From JAYPHU01 sp038127535 (lineage in GTDB: Bacteria; Pseudomonadota; Alphaproteobacteria; Rhodospirillales; UBA2165), in contig JAYPHU010000001.1 of the NCBI GenBank assembly GCA_038127535.1, positions 62,001-126,000 on the forward strand: a stretch of DNA of 64,000 bases, given 5' to 3'. Below, piece after piece: positions 26,629-35,014 of the stretch. A program made the translations under genes and the position numbers. How positions within the stretch are numbered: position 1 is the first letter of the stretch; every line of letters begins with the position of its first letter. The notes beneath the pieces were generated by a model. The model was not told the origin of the DNA, ran no database searches, and saw only the letters and a program-made list of their open reading frames with translations.

Positions 26629-26671
26629 TGCTCGCCGGGGGAGTTGAGAAAACTTTACCCGGTGAGTCGCC
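26629..26671 (+). other. Hairpin after pnp without a T tract
   Basis: CTCGCCGGG can pair over nine positions (one G-U) with CCCGGTGAG, with an inner AGTT/AACT pair in the loop. No T run follows, so it is not a classical intrinsic terminator. It could protect the 3' end of the pnp message or form part of a Rho-dependent terminator region. The rest of the 160-base gap before fabA shows nothing else I can name. Confidence 0.35.
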
Positions 26672-26775
26672 AAGTCCGGATTGGGTACATATATTGTCAA
26701 TGAAAGGGGTCGGGCGCCGGGAATTTATCGGTCACCCGGCTTATTACAGCGTTATAGCGTCGAGACCTTAGTGAT

Positions 26776-27333
26776 ATGAGCCCATCAGGCGCCGCAGATT
26801 CAGCCGAATACGATTTCTCGAACCGCAACAGTTTTGCCTACGAGGATTTGATCGAGTGCGCGAACGGTAAACTGTTCGGCCCCGGCAATGCTCAATTGCC
26901 GGCCCCGCCGATGCTGATGTTCGACCGGATCACCAATATCACGGCCGACGGCGGCTCCTACGGTAAAGGCATTGTCGAGGCGGAGTTGGACATCACGCCG
27001 GAGCTTTGGTTCTTCCAATGCCATTTCCTCAATGATCCGGTCATGCCCGGCTGTCTGGGTCTGGATGCGCTGTGGCAACTGGTCGGGTTTTATATCGGCT
27101 GGAACGGTGCGCCGGGCCGCGGCCGCGCGCTTGGCGTCGGCGAAGTGAAATTCACCGGCCAGGTCACGCCGGAGGCCGAACTGGTCAGCTACAAGGTAGA
27201 TGTCCGCCGCCTGATCAATCGCAAGCTGGCGCTGGCCATCGCAGACGGCTCCATGGCCGTGGACGGCGAAGTGGTTTACGAAATTCAAAACATGAAAGTC
27301 GGCACCTTTGTGCGCGACGCGGAAGAGGAGTGA
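26776..27333 (+). CDS. fabA: 3-hydroxydecanoyl-ACP dehydratase/isomerase FabA
   Basis: 185 residues. The active-site His83 (WFFQCHFLNDPVMPGC) and Asp97 (GLDALWQ) are present, and the length suits FabA rather than FabZ. FabA dehydrates and isomerises the C10 intermediate, the branch to unsaturated fatty acids. The ATG at 26776 has only a weak Shine-Dalgarno. The gene is followed by fabB seven bases downstream, its functional partner. Confidence 0.96.
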   Translation: MSPSGAADSAEYDFSNRNSFAYEDLIECANGKLFGPGNAQLPAPPMLMFDRITNITADGGSYGKGIVEAELDITPELWFFQCHFLNDPVMPGCLGLDALWQLVGFYIGWNGAPGRGRALGVGEVKFTGQVTPEAELVSYKVDVRRLINRKLALAIADGSMAVDGEVVYEIQNMKVGTFVRDAEEE

Positions 27334-27340
27334 CGCAACT

Positions 27341-28564
27341 GTGAGAAGAGCTGTCATTACCGGGATCGGCATTGTCTCCAGCATCGGCGACAATAAGGAA
27401 GAAGTTCTCGAATCCCTCAAGCAGGGCAAGTCGGGGATCACCCATGCCGACGAATATGAAGAAAAAGGGTTCCGCAGCCACGTTTACGGTATGCCGAAGC
27501 TGGATATCGAAGGCGCATTGGACCGCAAACTGCGGCGCTTCATGGGCGACGGTGCGGCCTACAACTATATCGCCATGGAACAGGCCATCGCCGATTCGGG
27601 CCTGAGTGAAGATCAGGTGTCGAACGAGCGCACCGGTCTGATCATGGGCTCGGGCGGCCCGTCCACCCGCAACCTGGTCCAGGCGGCCGACGCCGCGCGG
27701 GAACGGGGCCCGAAGAAAGTCGGACCGTTCATGGTGCCCCGGACCATGTCGAGCACCAATTCAGCGACATTGGCCACGCCGTTCAAAATTCACGGCGTCA
27801 ACTATTCCATCAGTTCGGCTTGCTCCACCAGCGCGCACTGCATCGGCAACGCGGCTGAGCTGGTCCAATGGGGCAAGCAGGATATTGTCTTTGCCGGCGG
27901 CGGCGAGGAACTGGACTGGTGCATGTCGGTCATGTTCGACGCCATGCCGGCGCTATCTTCCAAATACAACGACACGCCGGAAAAAGCCTCCCGCGCGTTC
28001 GATGCCAACCGCGACGGATTCGTGATTGCCGGCGGCGGCGGGGTCGTGGTGGTCGAGGAATATGAGCGCGCCAAGGCCCGCGGCGCGAAGATTTACGGCG
28101 AGGTGGCCGGCTATGGCGCGACCTCCGACGGCTATGACATGGTCCAACCTTCCGGCGAGGGCGCAATTCGGTGCATGAAGATGGCCATGTCCGCGGTGGA
28201 TCAGCCAGTGGACTACATTAACACCCACGGCACCAGCACCCCGGTCGGTGATGTGCAGGAGCTGAAAGCCATCCGTGAAGCCTTCGGCGATCGGAACCGT
28301 ATTCCGCACTTCAACTCGACCAAGTCGATGACCGGTCACTCTTTGGGTGCGGCGGGCGTGCAGGAGTCCATCTATTCTCTGCTGATGATGGACAACAACT
28401 TCATCTGCGAGTCCATCAATATCGAAGAGCTGGAGCCGGAAGCGGACGACATGCCCATTGTCCGGGAGCGTATGGATGACGCAGAGATCAACTGCGTTCT
28501 TTCCAATAGCTTCGGTTTCGGCGGGACGAACGCCAGCCTGATCTTCACTCGGGTCGACGCGTAA
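27341..28564 (+). CDS. fabB: 3-oxoacyl-ACP synthase I (FabB)
   Basis: 407 residues from GTG 27341, close to E. coli FabB (406). An upstream in-frame extension to 27308 overlaps fabA and carries no family sequence, and GGAAGAGGAG lies ten bases before the GTG. The catalytic triad is Cys161 in SSACSTSAHC, a His in NTHGTSTPVGD and a His in MTGHSLGAAG. FabB elongates unsaturated acyl chains. Cotranscribed with fabA and fabI. Confidence 0.96.
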   Translation: MRRAVITGIGIVSSIGDNKEEVLESLKQGKSGITHADEYEEKGFRSHVYGMPKLDIEGALDRKLRRFMGDGAAYNYIAMEQAIADSGLSEDQVSNERTGLIMGSGGPSTRNLVQAADAARERGPKKVGPFMVPRTMSSTNSATLATPFKIHGVNYSISSACSTSAHCIGNAAELVQWGKQDIVFAGGGEELDWCMSVMFDAMPALSSKYNDTPEKASRAFDANRDGFVIAGGGGVVVVEEYERAKARGAKIYGEVAGYGATSDGYDMVQPSGEGAIRCMKMAMSAVDQPVDYINTHGTSTPVGDVQELKAIREAFGDRNRIPHFNSTKSMTGHSLGAAGVQESIYSLLMMDNNFICESINIEELEPEADDMPIVRERMDDAEINCVLSNSFGFGGTNASLIFTRVDA

Positions 28565-28621
28565 GCGTCTCCTGAACGGTCCGACCGGTATGACGTCCCT
28601 CAGCCAGGAAAGCCATTGCCC

Positions 28622-29434
28622 ATGAGCGATGCGCCTGGATTGATGGCCGGCAAGAAAGGTCTCGTCCTGGGCGTCGCCAATGAGCGGTCCATCGCCTGGG
28701 GCATCGCCGAGACCTTGAACGCCCACGGGGCGGAGATGGCGTTCACCTATCAGAACAAAGCGTTCGCCAAACGGGTGACGCCCCTGGCCGAAGGAATCGG
28801 GTCCGATTTGGTTCTGCCCTGCGACGTTGATCAGCCGGGCAGCCTGGCCGCCGTTTTCGACGCCGTGAGAGACAAGTGGGGCACGCTAGATTTTGTCATT
28901 CATTCCCTGGCCTATTCTGACAAGGATGAACTGACCGGGCGCTATGTGGATACCAGCGCCGACAACTTCGCCCGCACCATGTCCATTTCCTGCTATTCGT
29001 TTACCGAGACCGCGTGCCTCACCCGGCCGTTGATGGCCAATGGCGGCAGCCTGATCACGCTGACCTATTACGGCGCGGAACGGGTGGTGCCCAACTACAA
29101 CGTCATGGGCGTGGCCAAGGCGGCGCTGGAAGCCAGCGTGCGATATTTGGCGGCTGACCTTGGTCCGGACAATATCCGGGTCAACGCGCTATCTGCCGGG
29201 CCGATGCGGACTTTGGCCGGTAGCGCCATCGGCAGTGCACGGAAAATCTTAAATCGGAGTGAGGCCAACGCGCCTTTGCGCCGATCCGTCACCCTGGAAC
29301 AATTGGGTGGTTCGGCGCTTTATCTGTTGAGCGATTTGTCGGGCGGGGTGACCGGTGAAGTCCACCATGTGGACAGCGGTTATAATATTGTCGGCCTGCC
29401 CTATCTGAGCGGTGGCGAGGGTTCTGGCGCGTAA
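28622..29434 (+). CDS. fabI: Enoyl-[acyl-carrier-protein] reductase FabI
   Basis: 270 residues from ATG 28622. A TTG two codons earlier (28616) is closer to AGGA and cannot be excluded. The SDR-type NADH-binding start GLVLGVANERSIAWGIA and the catalytic Tyr159-x6-Lys166 (YNVMGVAK) identify FabI, with the extra Tyr149. It catalyses the last reduction of the fatty acid elongation cycle and is the triclosan target in other bacteria. It completes a fabA-fabB-fabI group. Confidence 0.95.
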   Translation: MSDAPGLMAGKKGLVLGVANERSIAWGIAETLNAHGAEMAFTYQNKAFAKRVTPLAEGIGSDLVLPCDVDQPGSLAAVFDAVRDKWGTLDFVIHSLAYSDKDELTGRYVDTSADNFARTMSISCYSFTETACLTRPLMANGGSLITLTYYGAERVVPNYNVMGVAKAALEASVRYLAADLGPDNIRVNALSAGPMRTLAGSAIGSARKILNRSEANAPLRRSVTLEQLGGSALYLLSDLSGGVTGEVHHVDSGYNIVGLPYLSGGEGSGA

Positions 29435-29526
29435 AATTTCTCGCCGATAATACTCTGGACCGGGCCTAAACTATCCGCTAATTCTTTATACCGATTGTGG
29501 TTGTTTGCTGAGTGGTAGTGATTCTC

Positions 29527-29937
29527 ATGGATCGTCCTTTTACACATATTGTCGATAAGTTGCGCTCCGTTGATTTGCGGCCGACCCGCCAGCGCATGGC
29601 GCTCGCCAAGCTGCTGTTCGATGGCCCGCATCGGCATGTGACCGCCGAAATGCTACATTCGGAAGCGCAGGACGCCAACGTCACAGTCTCCCTCGCCACG
29701 GTCTACAACACTCTGCACCAGTTCACCGGTGCGGGCCTGTTGAAGGAAATCGTTATTGATGCGGGCCGGTCCTATTTCGATACCAACATCGAAACCCATC
29801 ATCACTTCTATAACGAAGATTCCAAGGAACTTTCGGATATTTCCGGCGATCAAATCTCGTTTGATCAGCTGCCGACGCCGCCCAGCGGCAAGCAAATCAG
29901 CAGCGTCGATGTCGTTGTCCGGGTTCGCATATCTTAA
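29527..29937 (+). CDS. irr: Iron response regulator Irr (Fur family)
   Basis: 136 residues from ATG 29527. The Fur-like HTH (RPTRQRMALAKLLF, then VSLATVYNTLHQFTGAGLL) and the His-rich motif THHHFYNEDS (His91-93) match Irr; the HHH motif binds heme in characterised Irr. The N-terminal heme regulatory GCP motif of Bradyrhizobium Irr is absent, as in many Irr proteins. Irr governs heme and iron genes in alphaproteobacteria. The fabI-irr neighbourhood is conserved in the class. The rubrerythrin gene next door may be a target. Confidence 0.9.
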   Translation: MDRPFTHIVDKLRSVDLRPTRQRMALAKLLFDGPHRHVTAEMLHSEAQDANVTVSLATVYNTLHQFTGAGLLKEIVIDAGRSYFDTNIETHHHFYNEDSKELSDISGDQISFDQLPTPPSGKQISSVDVVVRVRIS

Positions 29938-29964
29938 TAATTAATATCAGCAGCTTATTTAGTT

Positions 29965-30015
29965 TTTTAGAATGGTTAAAAAACCGTTGACTCTTCGTGC
30001 ACCTCTGCCCATATT
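29965..30015 (+). promoter_or_regulatory. Candidate rubrerythrin promoter with ICE-like dyad
   Basis: TTGACT (29987-29992) and CATATT (30010-30015) are 17 bases apart, a plausible sigma-70 promoter. Just upstream, TTTTAGAA and GGTTAAAA (29965-29981) form an imperfect dyad that recalls the iron control element bound by Irr. The promoter match is moderate and the operator match partial; both are inferences from pattern. Confidence 0.4.
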
Positions 30016-30096
30016 AGACCCACTTATCGATGGACCGCATGGTCCGTTGTAGCGACCGATTTTTGTTAACGCTTTCGATCGAAAGGGGAGGGGTCA

Positions 30097-30519
30097 ATGC
30101 CCGCACTCAAAGGAACGCAAACCGAAGAAAATCTGAAAGAAGCTTTTGCCGGTGAGTCTCAGGCGAACCGTCGTTATCTGTATTTCGCCCAAAAGGCCGA
30201 CGTGGAAGGCTTCAACGATGTTTCCACCGTTTTCCGGTCCACCGCCGAAGGTGAAACCGGCCACGCTCACGGCCACCTGGAGTATCTTGAGGAAACCGGC
30301 GATCCCGCCACCGGGGAGCCGATCGGCACCACCGCTGATAACCTGAAGGCCGCCGTTGCCGGTGAAACCCACGAGTACACCGACATGTATCCGGGCATGG
30401 CGAAGACTGCCCGCGACGAAGGCTTCGACGAGATTGCCGACTGGTTCGAGACTCTGGCCAAGGCCGAAAAGTCTCACGCCGGACGCTTCCAGAAAGCGCT
30501 CGACAACCTCGACGGCTAA
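30097..30519 (+). CDS. Rubrerythrin-type diiron protein, ferritin-like domain only
   Basis: 140 residues. The four-helix diiron site is intact: Glu20, Glu53 with His56 (EGETGHAHGH), Glu90 and Glu124 with His127 (KAEKSHAGRF). The C-terminal rubredoxin domain of classical rubrerythrin is missing, so an outside electron donor is needed. The family reduces hydrogen peroxide. GGGGAGGGG precedes the ATG. It lies after irr and before an Fe-S/CCG protein and DUF3501; a terminator separates it from these, so the transcription link may be partial. Confidence 0.9.
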   Translation: MPALKGTQTEENLKEAFAGESQANRRYLYFAQKADVEGFNDVSTVFRSTAEGETGHAHGHLEYLEETGDPATGEPIGTTADNLKAAVAGETHEYTDMYPGMAKTARDEGFDEIADWFETLAKAEKSHAGRFQKALDNLDG

Positions 30520-30540
30520 GCCGGATCGTCGATTGAGTTC

Positions 30541-30574
30541 ATCGGGGGGTCCGGTTGCCGGGTCCCCCGATTTT
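30541..30574 (+). terminator. Intrinsic terminator after rubrerythrin
   Basis: ATCGGGGG (30541-30548) pairs with CCCCCGAT (30564-30571), with a T-rich tail beginning at 30571. It ends about 30 bases before the next gene, so it probably reduces rather than abolishes transcription of the downstream pair. Confidence 0.75.
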
Positions 30575-30604
30575 AATTTTCCATCGAATTTAAAAGAGGC
30601 CCCG

Positions 30605-31954
30605 ATGCGCGAAGGCAGTTTAGATGCGCCCATCCGTCATCCATTGGAATGGCAAGACCCGGACTTTACCGATCCGGAGAAAATCGACGCGGAACTCCGG
30701 CGGGTTTTTGATATCTGTCACGGCTGCCGGCGCTGCTTCAATCTTTGCGACTCGTTTCCGAAGCTGTTCGATTTTATTGACGAATCGGAAACCGGCGAAC
30801 TGGACTCGGTCGATTCAAAGCTGTTCAAGCCGGTGGTCGACGCCTGCACCCTCTGTGACATGTGCTTTATGACCAAGTGTCCGTACGTGCCACCCCATGA
30901 ATTCGATTTAGATTTCCCGCATTTGATGCTGCGCTACCGGGCGGCGGAGTTCAAACAGGGCAAGGTGAAGTTCGCCCACCGTCAGCTCACCCAAACTGAT
31001 CGCAATGGCAAGCTGGCCGGGTCCATCGCGCCCCTGGCCAACTGGGGCACGGACCGGCGCAACGGCCTCACCCGCCCGGCGATGGAGGCCGCCGTGGGCG
31101 TCCACCGGGACGCCGACCTGCCGAAATTTCACGGAAACACTTTCATGAAACGGGCCGCCAATAAACCTGCCCGCGCGGAAGATGCGCCGGCCAAGGACCG
31201 CAAGGCGGTGCTCTATGCCACCTGCTTTGTAAATTATAACAGTCCCGACATCGGCGAAGACGCGTTGGCCGTTTTGGCCCGCAACGGTGTCGAGACGGAA
31301 ACCGTCTATCCCGAATGTTGCGGCATGCCTCAGTTGGAACAAGGCGATATCGCTGCCGTCGCCGAAAAAGCCAAGGCCATCGCCAAGGAACTACTACCCT
31401 GGGTGGATAAGGGTTACGACATTGTCGCCCTGGTGCCATCCTGCGCGTTGATGATGAAATTCGAATGGCCGCTGATCCTGCCCGATGATGCGGATGTAAA
31501 GCGGCTTTGCGAAGCGACCTTCGATATCAGTGAATACGTGGTCGACATCTCGAAGAAAGAAGGCCTTGCCCCCGGTCTCAAGACCGTCGAGGGCGGCGTC
31601 ACTGTTCACCTCGCCTGCCACGCTCGTGCGCAAAACATGGGGCCGAAGGCCGCCGACATGCTGCGCGAATTGCCGGACACCGACATCAAGGTGATCGAGC
31701 GCTGTTCCGGTCATGGCGGTTCTTGGGGCGTGCTGAAGGAAAACTTCGACACCGCCATTAAGGTGGGACGGCCCGCCGCCCGGCAAGCTGGGGAAGCCGG
31801 CCATGGCGCGGTGGTCTCCGAATGCCCTCTGGCCCGGGATCATATTGTCCAGGGCGTGGAAAAACTGGCGGACGGAAAAGCGCCGGATGTGGCAGCCGTG
31901 AAGCATCCGATCCAGGTGATCGCCCGCGCCTATGAAACCGACAAAAGCGAATAA
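30605..31954 (+). CDS. Iron-sulfur CCG-domain protein (GlpC/HdrD-like)
   Basis: 449 residues from ATG 30605; the frame is open to 30356, but that part overlaps the rubrerythrin gene in another frame. Two ferredoxin-like cluster motifs are visible: Cys38, 41, 44, 48 and Cys81, 84, 87, 92, the second with CX2CX2CX4C spacing. Two cysteine-rich (CCG) domains follow, one with PECCGMPQLEQGD and one with the variant ERCSGHGGSWG. The fold resembles GlpC and heterodisulfide reductase subunit D, which pass electrons. Next to rubrerythrin and DUF3501, it may be the electron donor; this is inference. Confidence 0.8.
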   Translation: MREGSLDAPIRHPLEWQDPDFTDPEKIDAELRRVFDICHGCRRCFNLCDSFPKLFDFIDESETGELDSVDSKLFKPVVDACTLCDMCFMTKCPYVPPHEFDLDFPHLMLRYRAAEFKQGKVKFAHRQLTQTDRNGKLAGSIAPLANWGTDRRNGLTRPAMEAAVGVHRDADLPKFHGNTFMKRAANKPARAEDAPAKDRKAVLYATCFVNYNSPDIGEDALAVLARNGVETETVYPECCGMPQLEQGDIAAVAEKAKAIAKELLPWVDKGYDIVALVPSCALMMKFEWPLILPDDADVKRLCEATFDISEYVVDISKKEGLAPGLKTVEGGVTVHLACHARAQNMGPKAADMLRELPDTDIKVIERCSGHGGSWGVLKENFDTAIKVGRPAARQAGEAGHGAVVSECPLARDHIVQGVEKLADGKAPDVAAVKHPIQVIARAYETDKSE

Positions 31955-31964
31955 AGAGACCGAG

Positions 31965-32552
31965 ATGAAGACCGAACTGACCAGAGACGATATATTGGAT
32001 ATGGACGCCTACAACGCCGTCCGGGACGAACGCCGTCCAGCGATCCTGGAAACCAAGCGTAAGCGCCGTCTCCAGGTGGGCCCCCACGCCACCTTCTATT
32101 TCGAATGCTTCGACACCATGTGGTACCAGATCCAGGAAATGCTCCGGATCGAGAAGGGCGGTGAAGAACAGCTTGCCGACGAGCTGGAAGCCTATAGCCC
32201 GCTGGTGCCCAAAGGCGACGAATTGGTCGCCACCGTGATGTTCGAAATCCCGGATGCCGATCTACGCGCGCGTATCCTGGGTGGTCTCGGCGGGGTCGAA
32301 GAAACCATCACCCTGGATATCGGCGACGACACCATTGCCGCCGAGGCTGAACAGGATGTGGATCGGACCAGCAACGCCGGCAAAGCCTCATCAGTGCAGT
32401 TCGTGCACTTTAAGCTAACGCCGGCGCAGATCGACGCGTTCAAGTCCCCGGGGACGCGGGTCATGGTTGGGATTAACCATTCCAATTATGGCCATATGGC
32501 TATTTTGTCGAATGAGCTGAAGAAAGAGCTGGCGCGGGACTTCGCCGGCTAA
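31965..32552 (+). CDS. DUF3501 family protein
   Basis: 195 residues from ATG 31965; an earlier in-frame ATG at 31932 overlaps the preceding gene and lacks support. It contains DILDMDAYNAVRDERRPAILETKRKRRLQVGPHATFYFECFDTMWYQIQEML, which matches the family known as DUF3501. No catalytic motif or membrane segment is evident. The gene follows the Fe-S/CCG gene by ten bases, and the triad rubrerythrin, CCG protein, DUF3501 recurs in other bacteria as I recall it. The function is unknown. Confidence 0.8.
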   Translation: MKTELTRDDILDMDAYNAVRDERRPAILETKRKRRLQVGPHATFYFECFDTMWYQIQEMLRIEKGGEEQLADELEAYSPLVPKGDELVATVMFEIPDADLRARILGGLGGVEETITLDIGDDTIAAEAEQDVDRTSNAGKASSVQFVHFKLTPAQIDAFKSPGTRVMVGINHSNYGHMAILSNELKKELARDFAG

Positions 32553-32558
32553 GTAGGC

Positions 32559-33068
32559 TTATTTGATCCGTTCTTTCGGATAGACGCCCCAGAACTCGAC
32601 CCGCCGCAGCCAACCGTCATGGCCGCCAAACGACAGTTGGCACCAGCTGGATTTCTCCGGGCAGTTTTTGATTTCTCCGACCGTACCCGGCTCGAGCCGC
32701 GCAACGGCCGAAGCGGATGCGTCGGCATCCCCTCTGAGTGTGCGAATTTGTCCGGTGACCGCAATCATCCGGCGGTTGCTGAGCATGCTTTGGTGAATCC
32801 AGCCTTCCGAGCCTTGCACGTCGCGCACTTTGCGCCAGGTTCCGAACTCGGCGACCACCTCCATGGGCATGTTGCGGCGTTTGTAGACCCAGTCCACGGG
32901 ATAGCGCACACCGGGTCCGGTCCTCATGTTTACCTCGTCGGATCGCAGCGACACGAACCGGGGCAAGGGCAGGCCGCTGGCGGACGGCTGCGCATTTGCA
33001 ATTTGCGGCGTTGAAACCAGGGCCAATGCGCAGACGGCGACGCCCAAAAAGATTTTCGGAAAGGTCAT
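32559..33068 (-). CDS. Exported SH3-domain protein (DUF1058-like)
   Basis: 169 residues. A signal peptide (FLGVAVCALALVSTPQIANA) is followed by two bacterial SH3-like repeats: LRSDEVNMRTGPGVRYPVDWVY and IRTLRGDADASASAVARLEPG, with WCQLSFGGHDGWL. Such proteins lie in the periplasm and may bind cell wall. It is convergent with DUF3501 (six bases apart) and divergent from the dehydrogenase to its right, a pairing often seen in alphaproteobacteria. Confidence 0.82.
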   Translation of the reverse strand: MTFPKIFLGVAVCALALVSTPQIANAQPSASGLPLPRFVSLRSDEVNMRTGPGVRYPVDWVYKRRNMPMEVVAEFGTWRKVRDVQGSEGWIHQSMLSNRRMIAVTGQIRTLRGDADASASAVARLEPGTVGEIKNCPEKSSWCQLSFGGHDGWLRRVEFWGVYPKERIK

Positions 33069-33232
33069 AGCCTTTGTTTTAGTCCCGATTTATTGCCAAT
33101 TTCTTACCCGGTGCGGATTGACTGTGGGTAGCCCAAGGCCGAAATCCGGTCAAGAGATGGTCCTTGCCTCCCCGCCCCTCACTACCTACCGTGGCCCGGA
33201 AAAAGCAGCGTGAAACCAGGAGAAATGCAGAG

Positions 33233-34201
33233 ATGAACGGTAAGGCTAAAATGATCGTGACCCGGCGCATGCCCGACGCCGTCGAGGCGCAGATGCAGGA
33301 CCTGTTCGACGCGACGCTTAATTACGAAGACGCGCCACTGACCAAGGATCAGCTAATCGCAGCCGTGAAGGCGGCCGACATTCTTGCGCCCACGGTGACC
33401 GATCAACTGACCGCCGAAGTGATCAACGAGGCCGGCCCGCAACTTAAATTGATCGCCAATTTCGGCGTCGGCGTGAACCATATCGATTTGGGCGCGGCCA
33501 AGGCTAAGGGCATTGCCGTCACGAACACGCCGGACGTGCTGACCGAGGACACGGCAGACCTCACAATGGCGCTTATCCTCATGGTGCGTCGCCGGTTGGG
33601 CGAGGGCGAACGGATGGTCCGGGCCAAGGCGTGGCCCGGCTGGACGCCGACCCAATTGATGGGCCAGCGTGTGACGTCCAAGAAACTCGGGATCATCGGG
33701 ATGGGCCGGATCGGCGCAGCGGTGGCGCATCGCGCGCGCGGCTTTGACATGGAAATTCACTATCACAACCGCAGCCGAACGGACGCCGCCATCGAGGCAG
33801 AATTGCAGGCGACCTATTGGGACGACCTGGACGCCATGCTGGCCGAAGTGGACATCGTCTCCATCAATTCCCCGCACACGCAGGAGACGGCGAACCTGTT
33901 GAACCGGGACCGGTTGTCAAAAATGAAGCCTGGCGCGTACCTGGTAAATACCGCGCGGGGCGGCATTGTCGATGAAAAGGCACTGCTTGATATGATTAAA
34001 TCCGGGGCCATCGGCGGCGCGGGACTGGATGTCTTCGACGGGGAACCGGCGGTCAACCCGGCGTTCCTGGAGATGGACGAAGTGGTGTTGCTGCCGCACT
34101 TGGGTTCGGCGACGGTCGAAGGCCGGGTGGATATGGGGGAAAAAGTTATCGCCAATGCGCTGGCCATGCTGGCCGGAGATCCGCTACCCGATCCTATTTA
34201 A
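33233..34201 (+). CDS. D-isomer-specific 2-hydroxyacid dehydrogenase (glyoxylate reductase-like)
   Basis: 322 residues from ATG 33233, preceded by AGGAG at ten bases; the longer frame from 33164 has no homology. The NAD-binding motif is LGIIGMGRIGAAVAHRARGFDM, with the catalytic Arg in INSPHTQETANLLNRDRL context, the Glu of the Arg-Glu-His set in DVFDGEPAVNP and the His in LLPHLGSAT. The family reduces glyoxylate or hydroxypyruvate, or oxidises D-glycerate. The precise substrate cannot be read. Convergent with moeB, two bases apart. Confidence 0.9.
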   Translation: MNGKAKMIVTRRMPDAVEAQMQDLFDATLNYEDAPLTKDQLIAAVKAADILAPTVTDQLTAEVINEAGPQLKLIANFGVGVNHIDLGAAKAKGIAVTNTPDVLTEDTADLTMALILMVRRRLGEGERMVRAKAWPGWTPTQLMGQRVTSKKLGIIGMGRIGAAVAHRARGFDMEIHYHNRSRTDAAIEAELQATYWDDLDAMLAEVDIVSINSPHTQETANLLNRDRLSKMKPGAYLVNTARGGIVDEKALLDMIKSGAIGGAGLDVFDGEPAVNPAFLEMDEVVLLPHLGSATVEGRVDMGEKVIANALAMLAGDPLPDPI

Positions 34202-34203
34202 TA

Positions 34204-34992
34204 TCAATCTTGGTTGATGGAAGCCTGCGGACCGCACAGTTTGCAGGCCGGGTCGGGCTTGAACTTAACCTTGCGGAAATCCGTGGAGAGGCCGTCGAAG
34301 ATGAGCAGGTTGCCCGACAGGCTCTCCCCCGCGCCGGTGATTTCCTTTAACACCTCCGCCGCTTGGAGTGACCCGATCACGCCGCAAAGCGCGCCCAGCA
34401 CCCCGGCCTCGGCGCAGGTCGGCACCGTGTCCGGCGGCGGCGGTTCGGGGAAGAGGCACCGGTAGCAGGGAAGCTCCCCCTCCCCGTTGTCCTGATAGGC
34501 CTTATACGTACTGAGCTGGCCGTCAAACCGCAGGATCGCACCCGAAACCAGCGTCTTCTCGAGGCGATAGCAGGTGTCGTTCACCAGAAATCTCGTGTCG
34601 AAATTGTCGCTGCCATCGGCGACTAGGTCATAGCCCGCGATGATCTCTGCCGCGTTCGCTTCCATCAGCCGTTCCCGGTGGAGATTGATGGTGATCTCCG
34701 GATTGACCGCCAGGGCCGCGTCACGGGCGCTTTCTGCCTTGCTCTCCCCGATGCGGTCCGTGGTATGGGCGATCTGGCGCTGAAGATTGGACAGATCGAC
34801 GGCGTCGTCGTCGATGATGCCGATATTGCCGACGCCCGCTGCCGCAAGATACAGAATGATCGGGGAGCCCAGTCCGCCTGCGCCGACGACCAAAACCTTG
34901 GCCGCCGAGATGCGCGTCTGGCCCGGTCCGCCGATTTCCGGCAACAGGATATGCCGGGCGTAGCGCTCAACTTGGTCGTCAGAGAGGGGCAT
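34204..34992 (-). CDS. moeB: MoeB/ThiF-family adenylyltransferase
   Basis: 262 residues from ATG 34992, since the longer frame to 35214 runs into cysK. It starts DDQVERYARHILLPEIGGPGQ, then the ATP-binding GAGGLGSP (37-44). The zinc ligands are CYRC and CKLC, and the candidate catalytic Cys lies in PTCAEAGVLGALCG. It activates the C-terminus of a ubiquitin-like sulfur carrier (MoaD or ThiS) by adenylation. No rhodanese domain is attached. It follows cysK by 22 bases, which fits sulfur mobilisation. Confidence 0.87.
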   Translation of the reverse strand: MPLSDDQVERYARHILLPEIGGPGQTRISAAKVLVVGAGGLGSPIILYLAAAGVGNIGIIDDDAVDLSNLQRQIAHTTDRIGESKAESARDAALAVNPEITINLHRERLMEANAAEIIAGYDLVADGSDNFDTRFLVNDTCYRLEKTLVSGAILRFDGQLSTYKAYQDNGEGELPCYRCLFPEPPPPDTVPTCAEAGVLGALCGVIGSLQAAEVLKEITGAGESLSGNLLIFDGLSTDFRKVKFKPDPACKLCGPQASINQD

Positions 34993-35014
34993 AGATACCG
35001 GGTCCGCGCGCCAG

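Noticed and set aside
30356..30604. Upstream extension of the Fe-S/CCG gene over rubrerythrin
   Set aside because: It lies out of frame within the rubrerythrin gene and crosses a terminator; family sequence begins after ATG 30605.
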